Shown piece after piece: positions 1-7,571 of a stretch of DNA of 55,744 nt. The stretch is taken from assembly GCF_021742065.1 (NCBI RefSeq), contig NZ_JAKKIE010000027.1:1-55744 (forward strand), read 5' to 3'. The stretch comes from Rhizorhapis sp. SPR117 (GTDB lineage: Bacteria; Pseudomonadota; Alphaproteobacteria; Sphingomonadales; Sphingomonadaceae). Under the pieces are notes generated by a model, which saw nothing but the letters and a program-made list of their open reading frames with translations, searched no databases and was not told the DNA's origin. The stretch's first letter is position 1; each line of letters starts with the position of its first letter. Made by a program: the position numbers and the translations under genes.

Positions 1-25
1 GCCCGCAACGCGGGACATAAACCAG

Positions 26-63
26 CCGGGTCACTTCTCGATGAAAATACCGGGTCACTTCTC
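26..63. repeat. Short tandem direct repeat next to recombinase remnant
   Basis: The 14-mer CCGGGTCACTTCTC occurs at 26-39 and again at 50-63, a period of 24 bases. The second copy overlaps the start of the recombinase-like reading frame. It may be a residue of an insertion or duplication at the junction between a recombinase gene and its C-terminal part; the function is unknown. Confidence 0.6.
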
Positions 64-448
64 AGCGACAATCAACATGTTCATCCCGCTCACCATCCGC
101 AAGCGCAACGGGCGGCCGAAGATACTGCCCCCGGCCGATATGATACCGGCCAATGACGGCGGCGTGGACCCGCATGTGTTGAAGGCGATCGCCCGGGCGT
201 GGAGCTGGCGGCGTAAGCTGGAATCGGGGGCAGCGGCGACGATCCAGGATATCGCGCAAGCCGAGGACATCTCGGATCGCTATGTCGGGCGTATGCTGAG
301 GCTGGCCTATTTGGCGCCGGCCGTGCTGGAAAAGCTGCTGATCCAACGAGTGTGCCCGGCGGTGTCGATAAAGGATCTGGCGATGGCGGCCGAACTGCGT
401 TGGTCCGAGCAGGAAACAGCAGTGCTTGGCCAGAAGCCCCGCCAGTAA
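41..448 (+). CDS. Recombinase C-terminal-like protein (probable fragment)
   Basis: A 135-residue product. From about residue 15 on it resembles the C-terminal, non-catalytic part of large serine recombinases of sphingomonad mobile elements: a basic LTIRKRNGRPK segment, a region opening PHVLKAIARAWSWRR, then a helix-turn-helix-like stretch (IQDIAQAEDISDRYVGRML). The N-terminal resolvase catalytic domain with its nucleophilic serine is not present. Either the gene is a 5'-truncated remnant or the domain is encoded separately upstream of the window. The first codons lie inside a duplicated 14-mer, so the start is unreliable; ATG at 77 is an alternative. The family assignment is from memory of the sequence style, without a search. 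Confidence 0.6.
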   Translation: MKIPGHFSATINMFIPLTIRKRNGRPKILPPADMIPANDGGVDPHVLKAIARAWSWRRKLESGAAATIQDIAQAEDISDRYVGRMLRLAYLAPAVLEKLLIQRVCPAVSIKDLAMAAELRWSEQETAVLGQKPRQ

Positions 449-486
449 TCATCGCGTGCGCTGCTCTCTGGCGCTATCGTTGGTGC

Positions 487-1137
487 ATGAAGAATCGCAA
501 CCAGTCAAAGTCCCCTGACGAGAAGACCATCCGCGCCCTGCTCGATAAGCATGGCTGCCCTGTGCTGTTCCATGAGGTGCGCACGCGGTTCCTCGGCAAT
601 ATCGCGGCACCTGATATGACGGCCTCGCCACTGCGTATCGTCGAGGGTCTTTGGGGAGGCGAATTACCTGTCTTCGAAAGCACGGAAGAAGCGAACGAAC
701 TGATCGGCGCTCTCGTGCAGGGGCTGTGGAACGATCTGACAAAGCACCAGAAGCGCAGCCAGCCATTCCGGCTGACTCGGCTGAATGTCGAACCTACTGC
801 GGAAAATTTCGCGCGCTTTGCGCAAGTTCGCCGCCAGGAGCTCGAGGGCTTCATCGAGGGCCTGTGCAACGGCCAGGATCGCATCGATCTGCCCGAACGC
901 GCGCATCACGCACTCGGCCACCTCGGTGAATTGCGTGCCATGATGGTGGGGATCGAGGACCTTGTCGCTCGTGACGTCCAGGCTGAGAGCAGGACCCAAC
1001 TGGAAAACACCTTCAAGCACGTCCGCGAACTGACGCGAATTATGGAGGCCGAGATCCATGCCGCGGTGCTGCCCTGCACCCGTGCACGGCGGCACATGCT
1101 TGAAGGGCTCGCTACCGAAAAGCCGACGCTGCACTGA
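487..1137 (+). CDS. Conserved hypothetical protein of mobile island
   Basis: A 216-residue protein starting at ATG 487 (MKNRNQSKSPDEKT). The frame is open further upstream, but the upstream part overlaps the recombinase fragment and looks non-genic. I see no signal peptide, membrane segment or catalytic motif. The protein is charged and mostly helical in appearance, with a His-rich stretch (RAHHALGHLGELR) in the middle. It is followed after 7 bases by another unknown gene and then by a RecD2-like helicase, so a role in DNA metabolism of an integrated element is possible. No function is assigned. Confidence 0.6.
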   Translation: MKNRNQSKSPDEKTIRALLDKHGCPVLFHEVRTRFLGNIAAPDMTASPLRIVEGLWGGELPVFESTEEANELIGALVQGLWNDLTKHQKRSQPFRLTRLNVEPTAENFARFAQVRRQELEGFIEGLCNGQDRIDLPERAHHALGHLGELRAMMVGIEDLVARDVQAESRTQLENTFKHVRELTRIMEAEIHAAVLPCTRARRHMLEGLATEKPTLH

Positions 1138-1144
1138 TCCGCAT

Positions 1145-1582
1145 ATGCTTTCCGAAGACCGACTCCGCGAGAAACTTCGCAAGATTGAAGCCCTCTATTC
1201 GGGCGCCACAACTGCGGGTGAGAAGGCCGCAGCTGGTGCAGCGGCAGATCGCATACGTCGCCAGTTCAAGGCGGCGAGCAAGAAGGAGAGGGTCGAAGAG
1301 CTCAAGTTCTCCATCCCTGATCCATGGTCGCGCCAGCTCTTCATCGCGCTCTGCCGCAGGTATGGGCTCCGACCATTCCGCTATGCTCGCATGCACCGTC
1401 AAACGGTTATCATCAAAGCCCCGGTCAACTTCGTGAAGACGATGCTCTGGCCTGAATTTGAGGAATTGAGCGGCGCCCTGACCGCCCACCTGCTCGAGAT
1501 CACCGAGAAGATCATCCGTGAAGAGGTGCATGCATCGACAGAGGATGCCGAGGAAGTCGAGGAGCCCCGGCGCCTGCGATGA
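1145..1582 (+). CDS. Hypothetical protein coupled to RecD-like helicase
   Basis: A 145-residue protein from ATG 1145 (MLSEDRLREKLRKIEALYSG). The N-terminal helix followed by an Ala-rich segment (GEKAAAGAAADRIRRQF) vaguely recalls the DUF2786 fold seen in phage and mobile-element proteins; this is a weak resemblance. The C-terminus is acidic (EDAEEVEE). The stop TGA at 1580-1582 overlaps the ATG of the helicase at 1579 (ATGA), which implies translational coupling and a shared role. No catalytic motif is visible. Confidence 0.6.
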   Translation: MLSEDRLREKLRKIEALYSGATTAGEKAAAGAAADRIRRQFKAASKKERVEELKFSIPDPWSRQLFIALCRRYGLRPFRYARMHRQTVIIKAPVNFVKTMLWPEFEELSGALTAHLLEITEKIIREEVHASTEDAEEVEEPRRLR

Positions 1583-3765
1583 ACCAGCCTGCACAATCAC
1601 CCTCTGAAGTTCTTGTCGGCAATGTGGAACGGGTCACCTTTCACAGCGAGGAGAGCGGCTTCTGCGTCCTGCGGGTCAAGGCGCGCGGTCACCGCGATCT
1701 GGTAACAACTATCGGCCATGCCGCGATGATTTCGGCCGGAGAGTGGATCACCGCGACCGGCGAATGGACCAACGATCGCAATCATGGCCTGCAGTTCAAG
1801 GCACGGTTCCTGAAGACATCCGAGCCTTCCTCGGTCGAGGGCATCGAGAAATATCTCGGATCGGGCATGATCCGCGGGATTGGCCCCGCCTACGCCAAGC
1901 GACTCGTGCAGATGTTCGGCAAAGACGTGTTTGACGTCATCGAGGCCAACCCGGAACGGCTCAGGGAAGTAACCGGCATCGGCCCCATGCGCGCAGCGAA
2001 AATCACTTCTGCCTGGGCGGATCAGAAGGTGATCCGCGAAATCATGGTGTTTCTGCACAGCCATACCGTCGGCACGGCCCGCGCCGTGCGGATATTCAAG
2101 ACCTACGGGGTGGATGCCGTTCAGATCATGAGCGACAACCCTTACCGGCTGGCGCGCGATATCCGCGGCATCGGCTTTCGGACTGCTGACACCATCGCTG
2201 AGAAGCTGGGCATTGAGAAAACCGCCATGGTGCGGCTCTGCGCCGGGATTTCCTATGCGCTCACAGAGGCCATGGGCCAGGGGCATTGCGGCCTGCCTGT
2301 CGCCGAATTGAAGGACCTTGCTGAAAAGCTGCTGGAAGTCGATCGTGCCTTGATCACCACCGCGCTCGAATTGGAACTGGTGGGCGGCACAGTCATTGCC
2401 GACACAGTGGACGACAGGGAATGCATCTTCCTCGGCGGGCTTTATCATGCCGAGAAAAAGATCGCAGAGCGGCTGAACACCCTGCTGACAGGGGCGTTGC
2501 CGTGGCCCGCGATAGATCCTGACAAAGCCCTGCCATGGATTGAAAAGCGCACGGCGCTGACGCTTGCCCCCAGTCAACGGGAAGCTATCGCCCTTGCCCT
2601 GCGCTCCAAAATGACGGTGATTACTGGCGGGCCGGGTGTGGGTAAGACGACCATCGTCAATGCCATCCTGCGGATCCTCGCCGCTAAGGGGGTTCAGTTG
2701 CTCCTGTGTGCGCCCACAGGCCGCGCGGCCAAGAGGATGACCGAAGCCACCGGTATGGAGGCCAAGACGATACACCGCCTGCTGGAATTTGACCCCAAGG
2801 CGTTTGGGTTCAAGCGGGACCAGGAAAACCCGCTCGAATGTGATCTGCTTGTGGTCGACGAAAGCTCGATGGTCGACGTCATGCTGATGCAGTCGCTCGT
2901 CAATGCGATACCTGACACCGCCGCGTTGCTGATCGTTGGCGACATCGACCAGCTCCCATCAGTCGGGCCGGGCCAGGTGCTGGCCGACATCATTGGCTCT
3001 GGAACCGTGCCGGTTGTTCGGCTGACCGAAGTGTTCAGGCAGGCCGCGCAAAGCCGGATCATCACCACTGCCCACCAGATCAATCAGGGGCGCACCCCCA
3101 ATCTTGGGAAGGTAGAGGGTGAGACAGATTTCTATTTCATGCCAGCCGCAGATCCTGAGCAGGCAGTATCGCGCATCATAAATCTGGTCGGTAAGCACAT
3201 CCCGCGCCGATTTGGCTTCGACCCCATCCGTGACGTCCAGGTCCTTTGCCCGATGAACCGTGGCGGCGTCGGCGCGCGCTCACTCAACATTGAATTACAG
3301 GCCGCGCTCAATCCCGCACCTGCGACAAAGGTCGAGCGTTTTGGGTGGACCTTCGCACCCGGTGACAAGGTCATGCAAATCGAGAATGACTACGACAAGG
3401 AGGTCTACAACGGCGACATCGGCTACGTGCAGGAGGTCGACACCGACGAAGGCGAACTGACGGTCGACTTCGATGGACGTGCCGTCTCTTTCCAGTTCGG
3501 TGAACTCGATACGCTCGTGCCGGCCTACGCGGCAACCATCCACAAGAGCCAGGGATCCGAATACCCAGCCGTGGTCATCCCAGTCATGACCCAGCATTAC
3601 GCCATGCTTCAGAGGAATCTGCTCTACACGGGTGTCACGCGCGGCAAGAAGCTGGTGGTACTCGTCGGGCAAAGTAAGGCCGTCGCCATTGCGGTAAAGA
3701 ACGAGTCCGGGCGCCGCCGTTGGTCAAAGCTCAACGAGTGGCTCGCCGATGCCGGTGCATCGTAG
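1579..3765 (+). CDS. recD2: ATP-dependent RecD2-like DNA helicase
   Basis: A 728-residue SF1B helicase. Order: an N-terminal OB-like region (residues 10-80), tandem helix-hairpin-helix-type segments (about 85-215, GSGMIRGIGPAYAKRL and VTGIGPMRAAKI), then the motor core. Walker A is GGPGVGKTT with Lys356; the DEAD-box-equivalent motif II is VVDESS at 425-430; a Q-containing motif III is IVGDIDQLPSVGPGQ. The C-terminal UvrD-like domain has the ATIHKSQGSEY and YTGVTRGKK motifs. Length and layout fit the RecD2/YrrC family, which unwinds DNA 5'-3' without RecBC. It starts at an ATGA overlap with the previous gene. Its position in a recombinase-bearing island at a tRNA suggests that it belongs to the mobile element rather than to the core genome. 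Confidence 0.93.
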   Translation: MNQPAQSPSEVLVGNVERVTFHSEESGFCVLRVKARGHRDLVTTIGHAAMISAGEWITATGEWTNDRNHGLQFKARFLKTSEPSSVEGIEKYLGSGMIRGIGPAYAKRLVQMFGKDVFDVIEANPERLREVTGIGPMRAAKITSAWADQKVIREIMVFLHSHTVGTARAVRIFKTYGVDAVQIMSDNPYRLARDIRGIGFRTADTIAEKLGIEKTAMVRLCAGISYALTEAMGQGHCGLPVAELKDLAEKLLEVDRALITTALELELVGGTVIADTVDDRECIFLGGLYHAEKKIAERLNTLLTGALPWPAIDPDKALPWIEKRTALTLAPSQREAIALALRSKMTVITGGPGVGKTTIVNAILRILAAKGVQLLLCAPTGRAAKRMTEATGMEAKTIHRLLEFDPKAFGFKRDQENPLECDLLVVDESSMVDVMLMQSLVNAIPDTAALLIVGDIDQLPSVGPGQVLADIIGSGTVPVVRLTEVFRQAAQSRIITTAHQINQGRTPNLGKVEGETDFYFMPAADPEQAVSRIINLVGKHIPRRFGFDPIRDVQVLCPMNRGGVGARSLNIELQAALNPAPATKVERFGWTFAPGDKVMQIENDYDKEVYNGDIGYVQEVDTDEGELTVDFDGRAVSFQFGELDTLVPAYAATIHKSQGSEYPAVVIPVMTQHYAMLQRNLLYTGVTRGKKLVVLVGQSKAVAIAVKNESGRRRWSKLNEWLADAGAS

Positions 3766-3880
3766 AAACCCGAAACGCTACGCGGACCTCAGGTTTTCCG
3801 CCAACCCGCCTTACAAGTTAGGTGCCAAAAGGTACGATTGTAGATGATCGAAAAAGCCGCGGGAATCCGACGTTTTCGGC

Positions 3881-3973
3881 GACCGAACCTTTTCAGCAGG
3901 GGTTCGGGTGAAAAGAGACAAAAGCCGATAAGAGACCGATTTCGGCGTTTTCGGCAGTCTCTGAGGTTCGGTC
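3881..3973. repeat. Inverted repeats at island/tRNA border
   Basis: GACCGAACC at 3881-3889 is exactly repeated in inverse orientation as GGTTCGGTC at 3965-3973. A second inverse copy of its core, GGTTCGG, lies at 3901-3907. AGAGAC at 3931-3936 pairs with GTCTCT at 3957-3962. The 285 bases between the helicase and the tRNA contain no convincing gene. Such nested repeats next to a tRNA could be integrase arm sites or a structured RNA; this is inference. Confidence 0.4.
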
Positions 3974-4024
3974 GCGATCGGCAAAACCGCGCGGAAGCTG
4001 GGGATTTTCTGGCCTCGCGAGGCC

Positions 4025-4049
4025 CATCTCATTGATTCGCAATGAGATG
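4025..4049. other. Perfect 9-bp hairpin abutting tRNA 3' end
   Basis: CATCTCATT at 4025-4033 and AATGAGATG at 4041-4049 form a perfect stem with a 7-base loop, directly downstream of the tRNA-Ser CCA end on the minus strand. A 14-base palindrome (GGCCTCGCGAGGCC, 4011-4024) adjoins it. There is no T-tract, so it is not a classic terminator. It may help 3' processing or mark the element boundary. Confidence 0.5.
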
Positions 4050-4050
4050 T

Positions 4051-4141
4051 TGGCGGAGCGGGAGGGATTCGAACCCTCGATACGCTTTTGACGTATACTC
4101 ACTTTCCAGGCGAGCGCCTTCGACCACTCGGCCACCGCTCC
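4051..4141 (-). tRNA. tRNA-Ser (anticodon GGA)
   Basis: Read on the minus strand the gene begins GGAGCGG, has the class II D-arm start TGGCCGAGTGG, an anticodon loop CTGGAAA with anticodon GGA, a long variable arm typical of serine tRNAs, a T-arm GAGGGTTCGAATCCCTC, the closing acceptor strand CCGCTCC, discriminator G and an encoded CCA. The seven acceptor base pairs are perfect. The 3' end faces the island at 1-4050, the usual orientation for integration into a tRNA gene. Confidence 0.95.
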
Positions 4142-4163
4142 GCATGTCCTGGAAGGCACGCCC

Positions 4164-4191
4164 ACTATCGTGCCTGTCGGCTTTTCGCAAG
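4164..4191 (-). promoter_or_regulatory. Candidate promoter of tRNA-Ser
   Basis: On the minus strand CTTGCG (4186-4191) is followed after 16 bases by GATAGT (4164-4169), which would start transcription about 15 bases before the tRNA. The match to the sigma-70 consensus is moderate and only position supports it. Confidence 0.35.
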
Positions 4192-4342
4192 CGGACAGTT
4201 GCACTTGCCGTGGATTAGGTGGTCCGCACTCAAACTGGCGTTGCTGCAGAGGCTATATTATAGGTGACCGTAACATAATTATGAGGGGTGCAGGCCTTCT
4301 CGGAACGGCCGATCGCCTGAAATAATGGAGCAACGCAGTAGC

Positions 4343-4549
4343 ATGGCCAGAATTGGCGACAGGGTAGACGAGACAGGCACGCTGTTGCGCGATGGCGCCG
4401 GTTTTGTACTGAATCGCGATCGTGGCGGGTGCTGGCGGCTGAACCTGCATCGCGTGCCGGTCGATCATGTCGCCAAACATGTGCGGATTATTGGCGTCGT
4501 CGTGGATGAGGACATGGTCGATGTGGAAGGAGTCAGTGGGACGGGTTAG
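4343..4549 (+). CDS. DUF5818 domain protein
   Basis: A 68-residue product if started at ATG 4343, which has GGAG 11 bases upstream; an in-frame ATG at 4325 would add six residues. The sequence (RDGAGFVLNRDRGGCWRLNLHR, then VPVDHVAKHVRIIGVVVDEDMVDVEGV) matches the OB-like small domain I recognise as DUF5818, a short beta protein of sphingomonads with unknown role. The stop codon TAG lies on the first bases of a composite palindromic repeat. It stands alone between the tRNA and the convergent ugd gene. Confidence 0.75.
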   Translation: MARIGDRVDETGTLLRDGAGFVLNRDRGGCWRLNLHRVPVDHVAKHVRIIGVVVDEDMVDVEGVSGTG

Positions 4550-4651
4550 AGCGGGCAGCGTGAAATCTGAATCACGCCGCGCGCCCTAAGTTTTTGTTGT
4601 CGCATCGTATATTGCGGAAAACCGGTTCCCACTTTTCCGCACGATGCTCTA
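4547..4651. repeat. Composite palindromic alphaproteobacterial repeat
   Basis: The outer arms TAGAGC (4547-4552) and GCTCTA (4646-4651) enclose two hairpins. One is GCGTGA (4558-4563) with TCACGC (4572-4577). The other is GCATCGT (4602-4608) and GCGGAAAA (4614-4621) pairing with TTTTCCGC (4633-4640) and ACGATGC (4641-4647). The ACCGGTTCCCACTTTTCCGC segment is a familiar dispersed element in alphaproteobacteria. It lies between the convergent DUF5818 and ugd genes and may act as a bidirectional terminator. Confidence 0.75.
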
Positions 4652-4663
4652 GCCCAAACAGCT

Positions 4664-5965
4664 TTACCGCCCGACACCGTGATAGGCGAGGCCTGCCTTT
4701 TCGACATCGGCTCTGGGATAGATGTTGCGCAGGTCGATCAGCACGCTTTGGCCCAGCAATGACTTGACGCGAGCCAGATCCAGTGCGCGGAAGGCATCCC
4801 ATTCAGTGACGATGGCAAGGCCGTCGGCTCCCGTCATCGCTTCATAGGGGCCTTCGCAATAGGTCACATTTTCTATCACCAGCTTCGCCTGCTCCATGCC
4901 CTCAGGATCAAAGGCGCGCACCTTTGCGCCTGCGTCCTGCAATGTGCGTACAACCGCAATGGCAGGCGAATCGCGCATGTCGTCGGTATTCGGTTTGAAG
5001 GTCAGGCCGAGCACTGCAATCGTCTTGCCGCGCACATCGCCGCCCATGGCGGCAATCACCTTGCGCCCCATGGCGCGCTTGCGGTTGTCGTTGACGGCGA
5101 CCACGGCTTCGACGATCCGTTGCGGCGCATCGAAATCCTGGCTGGTTTTCAAGAGCGCCAATGTGTCCTTGGGAAAGCAGCTGCCGCCATATCCGGGGCC
5201 TGCGTGGAGGAATTTCGAACCGATGCGGTTGTCGAAACCGATACCCCGCGCCACGTCCTGTACATCGGCGCCCACCTTTTCACACAGGTCGGCAATTTCA
5301 TTGATGAAGGTGATCTTGGTCGCCAGAAAGGCATTGGCGGCATATTTGGTCAGTTCCGCGCCGCGACGGGTCATTACCACCAAAGGCGACTTGTTGAGAT
5401 AGAGCGGACGGTAGATCGCGCGCATCACGTCCACCGCGCGTTCCTCATCCGATCCGATAACGATTCGGTCGGGCCGCTTGAAATCGTCGATTGCCGCGCC
5501 TTCGCGCAGGAATTCGGGATTGGAGGCCACCGCGATGTCAGCCGATGGATTGGCTTCGCGGATGATCCGTTCCACCTCATCGCCCGTACCCACCGGCACT
5601 GTCGATTTAGTGACGATGACGGTAAAGCCGGTGACGGAGCGGGCAATTTCTTCGGCTGCGGCATGAACATAGCGCAGGTCCGCATGACCATCGCCGCGGC
5701 GAGAGGGTGTTCCGACCGCGATGAATACAGCGTCGGCGTCCTTGACCCCTTCGGCAAGGTCGGTCGTGAATTTCAGGCGTCCGGCCGCCACATTGGTTGC
5801 CACCAGATGATCAAGACCCGGCTCGTATATCGGCATCCGTCCGTCCCGGAGGGATGCGATTTTTGCCTCATCCTTGTCCACGCATATGACGTCATGGCCA
5901 AAATCGGCAAAGCAGGCCCCGGACACCAGGCCGACATAGCCCGAACCAATCATCGTCAAACGCAT
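4664..5965 (-). CDS. ugd: UDP-glucose 6-dehydrogenase
   Basis: A 433-residue cytosolic enzyme oxidising UDP-glucose twice to UDP-glucuronate with NAD. The N-terminal Rossmann motif GSGYVGLVSGACFA starts at residue 7; TKSTVPVGT is near 119; the catalytic motif GGSCFPKD places the nucleophile at Cys263. The C-terminal UDP-binding domain contains LTFKPNTDDMRDSP. Length is standard for the family. The product is the precursor for glucuronic acid in acidic exopolysaccharides, which fits the large EPS locus downstream and its Alg14/Alg13-like transferase at 29742-30755. It is transcribed alone, leftward, from the 5966-6198 gap, where I see no clear promoter consensus. Confidence 0.96.
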   Translation of the reverse strand: MRLTMIGSGYVGLVSGACFADFGHDVICVDKDEAKIASLRDGRMPIYEPGLDHLVATNVAAGRLKFTTDLAEGVKDADAVFIAVGTPSRRGDGHADLRYVHAAAEEIARSVTGFTVIVTKSTVPVGTGDEVERIIREANPSADIAVASNPEFLREGAAIDDFKRPDRIVIGSDEERAVDVMRAIYRPLYLNKSPLVVMTRRGAELTKYAANAFLATKITFINEIADLCEKVGADVQDVARGIGFDNRIGSKFLHAGPGYGGSCFPKDTLALLKTSQDFDAPQRIVEAVVAVNDNRKRAMGRKVIAAMGGDVRGKTIAVLGLTFKPNTDDMRDSPAIAVVRTLQDAGAKVRAFDPEGMEQAKLVIENVTYCEGPYEAMTGADGLAIVTEWDAFRALDLARVKSLLGQSVLIDLRNIYPRADVEKAGLAYHGVGR

Positions 5966-6198
5966 TGAAGATCACCCCTTTGGAAATTTTCGGTCCAACG
6001 CGATTCCGTACACGTTGTTCCCGCTCGGGTCATGCCGTTCATATGAATAGCCCTATTTTGCAAGGTTAAATCGGACCCATCGATCAATTGGACAAGGCGC
6101 AGCAACCTTATGTTCCATGCTGCGTCCAGCCACGAACGGCGAAACGGTCTGTGGTTCGGTCCAGATGCGGATGGAGGGGGCAGGGCTGTATCGGCGGA

Positions 6199-6741
6199 TT
6201 ATATGGCGGCGGCCATGCGGTTTGGCGTGTGGGCGACGGGCAGGGCGCCTTCATGTTCAAGTAACCAGGCCTTGCGCTCTATGCCCCCGCCATAGCCGGT
6301 CAGCTTGCCATTGGCGCCGATCACCCGATGGCAGGGAACAACGATGCCCACCGGATTTGCGCCATTCGCAAGTCCGACGGCGCGGACGGCGTTCGGTTTG
6401 CCGATATGCGCGGCAAGCTCTGCATAGCTTTGCGTCGTTCCGGCGGGGATGTCACCCAGGGCCGCCCATACCTGACGCTGGAAAAGCGAGCCGTTGGTTT
6501 GCCAGACGATGGCTGACAGTGCCTGCAAATCGCCGTCGAAATAGGCGTCCAGAGCATCCCTGATCACTGTTGGCGCAGGGAGCGGCAGGGTTTCGGACGT
6601 TCCGTAATGGCGTTGCAGCAATTGCCGCATGCGCGGTTCATGATCGGCAAAGTCAAGCGCCCGCAAGCATCGCCTCTCATCCGTTACCAGCAAGATTGTC
6701 CCTATTGGGCTCTCATAATGGTCAAGGAAAAGAGTGGTCAT
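6199..6741 (-). CDS. ogt: Methylated-DNA--protein-cysteine methyltransferase
   Basis: A 180-residue suicide repair protein that removes O6-alkyl groups from guanine in DNA. The active-site motif IVVPCHRV holds the acceptor Cys137, followed by GKLTGYGGG. A helix-turn-helix-like stretch (SYAELAAHIGKPNAVRAVG) precedes it and the N-terminal ribonuclease-H-like domain is complete. The frame is open 40 codons upstream to 6861, but the canonical N-terminus (MTTLFLDHYESPIGTILL) begins at 6741. It follows the TetR-family gene by 116 bases on the same strand. Confidence 0.93.
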   Translation of the reverse strand: MTTLFLDHYESPIGTILLVTDERRCLRALDFADHEPRMRQLLQRHYGTSETLPLPAPTVIRDALDAYFDGDLQALSAIVWQTNGSLFQRQVWAALGDIPAGTTQSYAELAAHIGKPNAVRAVGLANGANPVGIVVPCHRVIGANGKLTGYGGGIERKAWLLEHEGALPVAHTPNRMAAAI

Positions 6742-6857
6742 GGCCGGGAACCTTCCATCTGCCACCTTTGCTGGCAGCCCACCGACCATACAACAAGCCT
6801 TGGGCAATTGCCACGTTGGGGTGGCTGATCCTATGGAAATCACGACGAAATGCCCAA

Positions 6858-7490
6858 TCAACCGCCTCCGATCGTGGAGTCCCGTTGCGCGGCTGCAATC
6901 GATTCGCGAACGCGGGCGAGGGCGGTTTCCATGGGCTGCGTTTCACCCATCAATGCAAAGGTGCCATTGAGGGCAAAGGTGCAATGGCCATGGACTGTTG
7001 CAATCAGTGAGCGGGCAAGGGCGGTCGCACGGTCCTTTGCGTGGCCGGGCAGGACGGCGGCTACCTCTCGCACGACGATCCCGGTCAGTTCACCCCGCTG
7101 GAGCGCGAATTCTTCGGGCATCTCCACACCGGGCGGCAAATGATGGTCGTAGATCGCCATCCAGATATGGGTGTTTTCCCGTGCGAAGCTGAAATACCCC
7201 TCCACAAGCGCACGGATGCGATCGCCCTCCACGCCATCCAGCCGCGCATTGAGATGATCGGCCCATAGCCGGAAACTATATGTGTTGATCGCCAGGATCA
7301 GCCGGTCGTAATTATCGAAGACGTTATAGAGGGTTCCGATCGAATAGCCGATCCGTTTTGCCACTTCCCGCGCCGAAAAACGGGCAAAGCCGTTTTCGGC
7401 CATGTGTGCGTGGCCTTCGGCTATGATCAGCCTTTCCAGTTCGGCCCGGCTATGGTCGGATCGTCTGCCCATGTCGGGCGCAGTAAGCAT
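6858..7490 (-). CDS. TetR/AcrR-family transcriptional regulator
   Basis: A 210-residue repressor-type protein; the start could also be the Met at 7472, giving MGRRSDHSRAEL. The N-terminal helix-turn-helix lies around residues 30-60 (FSAREVAKRIGYSIGTLYNVF). The C-terminal all-helical ligand domain resembles the WHG type (IWMAIYDHHLPPGV, HGHCTFALNG). It is divergent from a DUF2339 membrane-protein gene. The intergenic region carries two direct repeats that are the best candidates for its operator. The ligand is unknown. Confidence 0.9.
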   Translation of the reverse strand: MLTAPDMGRRSDHSRAELERLIIAEGHAHMAENGFARFSAREVAKRIGYSIGTLYNVFDNYDRLILAINTYSFRLWADHLNARLDGVEGDRIRALVEGYFSFARENTHIWMAIYDHHLPPGVEMPEEFALQRGELTGIVVREVAAVLPGHAKDRATALARSLIATVHGHCTFALNGTFALMGETQPMETALARVRESIAAAQRDSTIGGG

Positions 7491-7528
7491 TTAATTGAAC
7501 AGTGTCTATTATTTTAATTGAACAGTGA
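7491..7528. promoter_or_regulatory. Paired TTTAATTGAACAGTG boxes (candidate operator)
   Basis: The 15-mer TTTAATTGAACAGTG occurs at 7491-7505 and 7514-7528, a spacing of 23 bases or about two helical turns. Both copies lie in the AT-rich gap between the divergent TetR-family and DUF2339 genes. The boxes include TTGAAC, which could serve as -35 elements. Autoregulation by the TetR protein is the likeliest reading. Confidence 0.55.
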
Positions 7529-7571
7529 TCATTTATGGGGTAGGCACAGGCATCCCAGTGGAGGCGAATCG

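Noticed and set aside
3844..4035. Small plus-strand open frame between helicase and tRNA.
   Set aside because: Arg-rich translation over inverted repeats, no ribosome site.
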